Assembly: GCA_003599535.1 (NCBI GenBank)
Contig: QZKQ01000019.1
Location: 1 to 34,830 of the forward strand
Direction of reading: 5' to 3'
DNA from: Candidatus Zixiibacteriota bacterium
GTDB lineage: Bacteria; Electryoneota; B3-LCP
DNA length: 34,830 nucleotides
Part shown: piece after piece, positions 30,211 to 34,830 of the stretch
Layout of the letters: the number at the start of each line of letters is the position of its first letter
Numbering within the stretch: position 1 is the first letter of the stretch
Program-made: the position numbers and the translations under genes
Notes under the pieces: model-generated
The model's input: the letters and a program-made list of their open reading frames with translations, nothing else
Databases searched by the model: none
What the model was told of the DNA's origin: nothing

Positions 30211-31254
30211 TCACCACCACTTTTTCCGCTTGAACAGCAGGGCCATGGTCAGGCCCAAACCCAGCATCAGGCCCAGGGCGGCGGGATATCCCCATGGTTC
30301 ATCCAGTTCCGGCATATGGGTGAAGTTCATCCCCCAGAGGCCGGCCAGGAAGGTCAGGGGGATGAAGATGGTGGCGATGATGGTCAGGATCTTCATCACC
30401 CCGTTCAGGCGATTGCTGATCCCCGTCAGGTACAGTTCCATCAGGGCGGCCAGAGTCTCGCGCAGCGACTCGGTAGCCTCCATGGCCCGCACGGTGTGAT
30501 CGTAGAGGTCGCGCAGGTACACCCTGGTGGCCTTGTGGATCAGCCGCGACTCGCCGCGCTCCAGCCAGGCCGCCACCTCCCGAAAGGGCCAGACCGAGCG
30601 GCGCAGGTAGATGGTTTCCCGGCGCAGGTGATGGATTTCCGGCACCATCTCAGGGCGGGGATCGGCGATCAGGCGGTCTTCCAGGCTTTCCACCCGCTCG
30701 CCCAGCTCTTCAAGAATGGTAAAGTAGTTGTCCACCACGGCGTCGAGCAGGGCGTAGGCCAGGTAGTCGGTTCCGGCCCGGCGCATCAGCCCCTTGCCGC
30801 CCCGCAACCGCTCCCGCACCGGGCCAAACACGTCCCGGCCGTCCGCTTCCTGGAAGGAGAGCACGTAGTTGCGCCCCACCACCAGGCCCACCTGCTCGCT
30901 GCGGATCAGGGACGCCTCGGCGTCCCAGGAGAGCATCTTCAGGACGATAAAGAGATAATCGTCATAGTCCTCGATCTTGGGCCGCTGGTGAGTGTGCACC
31001 AGGTCTTCCAGCACCAGAGGATGCAGGTCGAAGGCGCGGCCCAGGCGGGCCACCAGGTCCGGATCCTGGGCGCCGTCCACGTTGATCCAGGTGACCTGGT
31101 GGCGCGGGCGGCTCTCACGAAAGTCGGCCGCGGGGTCCAGGTCCGCGACGGCGAGCTGTTCGGCATTGTAGCGGAAAAGGCTCAGGCGGGGCGCTGCGGG
31201 CGCCGGAGCGGCCGGATTCACCGGAGACGGGGGAGGCAGGAGTTCTGGGGCCAT
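30211..31254 (-). CDS. corA: CorA-family magnesium/divalent cation transporter
   Basis: The protein has 347 residues. A large cytoplasmic funnel domain is followed by two C-terminal membrane helices; the first ends in the selectivity motif GMN (LWGMNFTHMPELDEPWGYP, about 307-325). The basic end KRKKWW follows the second helix. These proteins form pentameric channels for Mg2+, with Co2+ or Zn2+ as possible substrates. The first 25 residues are Pro/Ala-rich and unusual for the family. The ATG is 24 bases after the methyltransferase stop, suggesting co-transcription. Confidence 0.95.
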   Translation of the reverse strand: MAPELLPPPSPVNPAAPAPAAPRLSLFRYNAEQLAVADLDPAADFRESRPRHQVTWINVDGAQDPDLVARLGRAFDLHPLVLEDLVHTHQRPKIEDYDDYLFIVLKMLSWDAEASLIRSEQVGLVVGRNYVLSFQEADGRDVFGPVRERLRGGKGLMRRAGTDYLAYALLDAVVDNYFTILEELGERVESLEDRLIADPRPEMVPEIHHLRRETIYLRRSVWPFREVAAWLERGESRLIHKATRVYLRDLYDHTVRAMEATESLRETLAALMELYLTGISNRLNGVMKILTIIATIFIPLTFLAGLWGMNFTHMPELDEPWGYPAALGLMLGLGLTMALLFKRKKWW

Positions 31255-31278
31255 GGGAGGTCTTCCCCCGGGGCTCTA

Positions 31279-32229
31279 TCAGGCGGCCCGGGGGCGGAAC
31301 AGGTAATAGGTATTCCGGGGAAAAGCCCGGCGGTAGATCGGCTTGACCAGGTTGCGCACCACGCCCGCCACCGGCTGCCAGCCGGTCATGGCGGCGTACT
31401 GGGGCGCCAGCGGCAGGGTGACCGGTTCCAGCCCGGCTTCCGCCGCCATTCGGGTGACGGCCCGGCGGCTATAGCAGTTCAGGTGTTCTAGGGGATGCAC
31501 CGAATTCAGCGAATCGCGCGACCCGCGGGGAGCGTTCCAGTTGTTCACCTTCAGCCGCCGCCGGATGTCCGTGCCGTCGGGAATGGCGATCTTGACCAGG
31601 CCGTGAGGCTTCAGGGCGCGGGCCAATCCCGTCAGCGTCTCCAGCGGTTGAGCGAGGTGCTCGAAGACCTGCTCGGTGTTGATGAAGTCGAAGCGGTACT
31701 GGGGCAGTTCATCCCAGGTGACCACGGTGATCCCCTGGCGGCGGGCGTACTCCATCTGGATCTCGGACAGCTCCGCTCCGTGGGCGCGGCAGCCGAAGGC
31801 CTTGGCCATCAGGCACCAGGCACCCCAGCCCATGCCGAAGTCGAAGAAGTCCAGTTGGTGGGGCTCCTTCCCGTGGTACAGGATCAGGGTCAGGATTTCC
31901 TGGGCGTACTGGCGGAAGTTCTCCAGCTTCTTGGGGCGGGCATGGATGTCCGTCTTGTTGCCGGATTCAATCCACTCCTCGTACAGGCGGCGGGAGAGAA
32001 ATTCGTTGGGGATATATTTTTGAAAGACAAACCCGCACTCCAGGCACTCGTCCAGGACGTAATCCTGACCTTCCAGGTACTCGAATTCGACCCCTTCGGG
32101 GCGGGAATAGTACCCCTTCAGAAAATCCCGGACAGGCGGTTGGGTGTAGGAGCAGGAATAGATGGTGCGCAGCCGGGGGCTGCGGCAGCCGGGGCAGGAT
32201 TCCCGGGCCAGAAAATAAAGGTTGGGCAT
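31279..32229 (-). CDS. Class I SAM-dependent methyltransferase with N-terminal zinc ribbon
   Basis: The protein has 316 residues from the ATG at 32229. Two CxxC pairs (Cys12/Cys15 and Cys62/Cys65) form a likely zinc ribbon. The SAM-binding motif is FFDFGMGWGAW (128-138), followed by the acidic GAELSE and by FDFINTEQVFEHL. The layout recalls zinc-ribbon C-methyltransferases acting on sugars, but the substrate is not identifiable. An ATG at 32253 is also possible; neither has a good ribosome site. It lies between the FG-GAP protein and corA. Confidence 0.8.
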   Translation of the reverse strand: MPNLYFLARESCPGCRSPRLRTIYSCSYTQPPVRDFLKGYYSRPEGVEFEYLEGQDYVLDECLECGFVFQKYIPNEFLSRRLYEEWIESGNKTDIHARPKKLENFRQYAQEILTLILYHGKEPHQLDFFDFGMGWGAWCLMAKAFGCRAHGAELSEIQMEYARRQGITVVTWDELPQYRFDFINTEQVFEHLAQPLETLTGLARALKPHGLVKIAIPDGTDIRRRLKVNNWNAPRGSRDSLNSVHPLEHLNCYSRRAVTRMAAEAGLEPVTLPLAPQYAAMTGWQPVAGVVRNLVKPIYRRAFPRNTYYLFRPRAA

Positions 32230-32261
32230 AAGGGCGTCCAGAACAACAACCATCAAGGGGT

Positions 32262-32280
32262 GGAGCGGCCATACCGCTCC
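32262..32280. other. Hairpin between the FG-GAP and methyltransferase genes
   Basis: A 7-bp perfect stem GGAGCGG-CCATA-CCGCTCC lies 40 bases past the FG-GAP gene stop. No U-tract follows on the minus strand, so it may be a weak terminator, a 3' end stabiliser or an upstream element for the methyltransferase. Confidence 0.35.
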
Positions 32281-32320
32281 GGGCTTCAACAATGATACGT
32301 CGCCGGCCCGGGGACGATGG

Positions 32321-34660
32321 TCACCGGGCGTAGCACAACTTGGCCGTGGCCAGGTGCCGGCCGGCGCGCAGACGCAGGAAATAGATGCCGGAAGCCAGCC
32401 CCTGTGGATGGAATTCCAGAGCGTGGAAGCCGGCTGCCTGCCAGCCCTCCGCCAGGACCGCCACCCGGCGTCCGGACAGATCATACAGCTCCAGGCCGGC
32501 CGGACCGGGGGCGGGCAGTGTATACTGTACCCGGACCGCTTCATTGAAGGGGTTGGGGTGCGGATCTTCCAGCCGGAAGGCGAGATCCAGCGGATCTTCC
32601 CCTCCGGGCGGGACGGCCAGCGAATCGCCTTTTACGAAGGTGAAGTTGTCCTGGTCGTACACCAATTGGGAGCCCGATCCGGCATACCCGGACAGCGTGT
32701 AGGTACCCGCCGGGAAGCTGTCCGGCACCGGCCAGGAGAGCAACTGGTTGAACACGTTGTACGGGTTCATGGTGATGGTCAGCGAATCCAACGGCCCGAT
32801 GGTCACCCCGGAGGGCAGGGTCAGGCGGGTCCAGACCGCCAGGTTCACCGGGTTGGGTTCGTTGTTGGAGACCATCAGGCGGTAGCCCACGGCCCCCCCC
32901 TGGGGCGGCACGACGATGGGCGGATTCAGGGGCAGCAGCACGAGATCCACGTTCAGCACGAATCCGGAGCGCAGCTTGCAGCGCAGCCCGCCGCCCTGTC
33001 CGCCCAGCACCAGGTCGCGGTCGCCATCGCCGTCCAGATCCCCGAAGCAGGGGCCGGCGTAAAGGCCCAGGTCCCAGCCTTCGAAGGCGCTGCTGGTCAG
33101 ATCCCAGGAGGGCCACTGCGGCGTGCCGCCGTTCTGGTAATAACTCAGGGTGGTCAGGCTGTCGCCGGATCCAATGAGGAAATCGAGATCGCCGTCCAGG
33201 TCCAGGTCGTCCAGCGCCGGGGCGCTGTGGTCCCCCACGTCCATGCCGGGATAGCAACCCAGGTTGGTCCAGGCCGGGGAAGTCGGGGTTCCGTCGTTGC
33301 GCAGGTGAAAGACGGTGCCGAAACCGCACCCGACGAACAGGTCGGGATCGCCGTCGTCGTCCACGTCCCCGAAGACGGGGGCGGCGTCGGTCCCGGCCCA
33401 AAGGCCGGCGTAATTGCTTACGGGGTTGTCCCATACCGGCAGGACCGGCGTGCCGAGGTTCTTCAGGTACTTCAGGGTCCCGTCGCTGCACCCCACCACC
33501 AGGTCCAGGTCGCCGTCGGCATCCAAATCGCAGAAGGCCGGGGCTTCGCGGCCTGGAGGATTCAACCCGGCGAAAGAGGCAACGGCCAGGTGCCAGGCGG
33601 CGGAATCCGGAGCCCCCACGTTTTCCAGGTAACACATCCCCGAATCTGCCCGCCCCACCACCAGGTCCAGATCCTGGTCGCCGTCCAGATCCGCCAGGAC
33701 CGGCATGCTGTGCACCCCCAGGTCGAAGAAAGCGAAGTAGTTTTGAGCGAAACCCCAACTGGGGCAGGCGGACGTACCCTGGTTCTCGTACAGGACCAGG
33801 TTCCCCGCAGCCTGTCCGGAAATCAGGTCCAGGTCGCTGTCGCCGTCCACGTCCCACAGCGCCGGAGCGCCGTTCTGGCCCACGGCGCCGACCATCCCGG
33901 CGTTGGTGTAGTCCGGATTCTGGGGTGGGCCAATATTGCGGTAGTAGTAGAGCTCCCCCTCCTGGGAGGAGACCACCAGGTCGTCCAGGCTGTCGGCGTT
34001 CACGTCGGCTGCGCAAGCAGTAAACGCCTCGCCCAGGTCCAGGCTGTCGTAAAACAGGGTCAGAAAGCTCCACTGGGGATAGACCGGCCCGCCGAAATTG
34101 CGGAAGTGCGCCCCGCCTCCTTCGGCGTGCCCCAGAAGCAGATCGTCGTCCCCGTCCGCATCCAGGTCGTGGAACAGGGGCGCCGCGCTGCTGTCCACCG
34201 TGATGCCGCAAAAATTGGCGGTCTGGAAGGACCAGGCCGCCGCCTGCGCCGTACCGACATTGGCGTAAAACCAGATACTGCCGGCCTCGCTGCCCAGAAA
34301 CAGGTCGGGATCGCCGTCGGCTTCACAATCCCAAAAGGCCGGAGCGCTGTGTTCTCCCACGTCCAGATTATCCAATGAACTGGCCAGGCGCTGCCATTCC
34401 GGAGGGTTTCCGCCCAAATTCAGGAATAATTGGATTTTCCCCTCCAGCCCGCCAAGGCACAAATCGCCGTCGCCGTCGCCGTCCAGATCGGCAAAGGCCG
34501 GCTTGGAGTATTCCATGCCGCCATGAAAGAAGGGCAACTGCCGTCCCTCCAGGTAACCTTGGACCAAGTCGTTCCAGATAATGTCCTGTGCCGCCGTTTC
34601 CCCGGTCATGCCTGCCAGCAGGCCGATGAGCAACCATGCCGGCGCCGTTTTTCCTCGCAT
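32321..34660 (-). CDS. Secreted FG-GAP/VCBS repeat protein with T9SS-type sorting tail
   Basis: The protein has 779 residues. A signal peptide ends at about residue 24 (GETAAQ). Ten repeats of about 50-60 residues follow, each with a calcium-binding-like DxDxDxxxDL core (such as DLDGDGDRDLVLGG and DVDDDGDPDLFVG), predicting a calcium-stabilised beta-propeller. An Ig-like region leads to a 78-residue sorting tail (PNPFNEAV ... LASGIYFLRL ... AKLCYAR). Such proteins bind other cells, glycans or matrix. GGGAGGG before ATG and a promoter further up support the start. Function beyond surface display is unknown. Confidence 0.9.
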   Translation of the reverse strand: MRGKTAPAWLLIGLLAGMTGETAAQDIIWNDLVQGYLEGRQLPFFHGGMEYSKPAFADLDGDGDGDLCLGGLEGKIQLFLNLGGNPPEWQRLASSLDNLDVGEHSAPAFWDCEADGDPDLFLGSEAGSIWFYANVGTAQAAAWSFQTANFCGITVDSSAAPLFHDLDADGDDDLLLGHAEGGGAHFRNFGGPVYPQWSFLTLFYDSLDLGEAFTACAADVNADSLDDLVVSSQEGELYYYRNIGPPQNPDYTNAGMVGAVGQNGAPALWDVDGDSDLDLISGQAAGNLVLYENQGTSACPSWGFAQNYFAFFDLGVHSMPVLADLDGDQDLDLVVGRADSGMCYLENVGAPDSAAWHLAVASFAGLNPPGREAPAFCDLDADGDLDLVVGCSDGTLKYLKNLGTPVLPVWDNPVSNYAGLWAGTDAAPVFGDVDDDGDPDLFVGCGFGTVFHLRNDGTPTSPAWTNLGCYPGMDVGDHSAPALDDLDLDGDLDFLIGSGDSLTTLSYYQNGGTPQWPSWDLTSSAFEGWDLGLYAGPCFGDLDGDGDRDLVLGGQGGGLRCKLRSGFVLNVDLVLLPLNPPIVVPPQGGAVGYRLMVSNNEPNPVNLAVWTRLTLPSGVTIGPLDSLTITMNPYNVFNQLLSWPVPDSFPAGTYTLSGYAGSGSQLVYDQDNFTFVKGDSLAVPPGGEDPLDLAFRLEDPHPNPFNEAVRVQYTLPAPGPAGLELYDLSGRRVAVLAEGWQAAGFHALEFHPQGLASGIYFLRLRAGRHLATAKLCYAR

Positions 34661-34687
34661 GGACCCTCCCGATATATGCCTCCTTAT

Positions 34688-34716
34688 ATATTAATACATA
34701 TTTCGAGCAAAGTCAA
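34688..34716 (-). promoter_or_regulatory. Promoter of the FG-GAP gene
   Basis: On the minus strand TTGACT (34716-34711), a 17-base spacer and TAATAT (34693-34688). The predicted start is near 34681, about 20 nt before the ATG. Confidence 0.55.
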
Positions 34717-34768
34717 GCATAAAGAGCTATCTGGATAGGATAGAAACCGTATTGAACGATCTTTCGGG

Positions 34769-34799
34769 AAATAATGGGGCGGCCCCGTGGGGCCGCCCC
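34769..34799 (-). terminator. Terminator hairpin of the gene entering from the right
   Basis: An 11-bp GC stem (34776-34786 with 34789-34799) is followed on the minus strand by ATTATTT. On the plus strand TGCTGTTTT follows, so it could act in both directions. Confidence 0.65.
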
Positions 34800-34830
34800 T
34801 GCTGTTTTGCTGTCTGCTGGGTGTTACTTC
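34769..34830 (-). repeat. 62-bp repeat, inverted copy of 85-146, at the right edge
   Basis: Reading the minus strand gives the same GAAGTAA stop context, spacer and hairpin as at the left end, with one mismatch. The TAA at 34826-34824 is probably the stop of another sorting-tail gene that enters from outside the window; only the final AAG codon is visible. Confidence 0.8.

Noticed and set aside
32230-32544. Longer N-terminus for the methyltransferase
   Set aside because: The extra residues overlap the FG-GAP gene, are compositionally odd and precede the zinc ribbon that normally begins these proteins.
32222-34378. Long open frame on the plus strand opposite the FG-GAP gene
   Set aside because: It is the repeat-driven shadow of the Asp/Gly-rich repeats and has no recognisable domain.

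Overview
The window is GC-rich (about 60-65% by eye) and almost all coding. It most likely comes from an uncultured member of the Fibrobacteres-Chlorobi-Bacteroidetes (FCB) superphylum. Two complete exported proteins and one cut by the left edge end in T9SS-type sorting tails (PNPFN..., then SG-Y-F-A/L-R, then a basic tail). A DUF5916-type outer-membrane barrel and ten-repeat FG-GAP and eight-repeat propeller surface proteins fit the same group. The phylum cannot be fixed from the sequence alone. Most genes are on the minus strand, so the window reads right to left.

Left part (1-6840): surface proteins. It holds the 3' end of a sorting-tail gene, a propeller-like secreted protein, a MarR-GNAT fusion regulator divergent from a DUF5916 barrel protein, and a lipoprotein gene followed in frame by an orphan fragment of a sorting tail.

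Middle-left (6838-11460): the most interesting region. An ECF-like sigma factor overlaps a membrane zinc-finger anti-sigma factor whose exported half is a TPR domain. Next, with its own promoter, comes an exported TPR-CHAT caspase-like protease. I infer a protease/anti-sigma/sigma signalling module that resembles the TPR-CHAT/RpoE logic of CRISPR Craspase but has no CRISPR partner here.

Middle (11570-17230): tRNA-Pro with a terminator, a MerR regulator, a polysaccharide deacetylase lacking a canonical start codon, a membrane sulfatase-fold enzyme with Thr at the nucleophile site, dut, and an alanine-aminotransferase-like gene.

Right-middle (17595-30090): a classic information-processing block read leftward: YfgM-like TPR protein, rimP, nusA, infB, rbfA, nrnA-like DHH, truB, ribF, rpsO, pnp and an M16 protease. 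Several of these genes overlap, and processing or attenuator-like hairpins sit before pnp and rimP.

Right end (30211-34830): a CorA transporter, a zinc-ribbon SAM methyltransferase, a secreted FG-GAP/VCBS protein, and an inverted copy of the 62-bp sequence found at the left end. Several sigma-70-like promoters share a TATATT -10 box.
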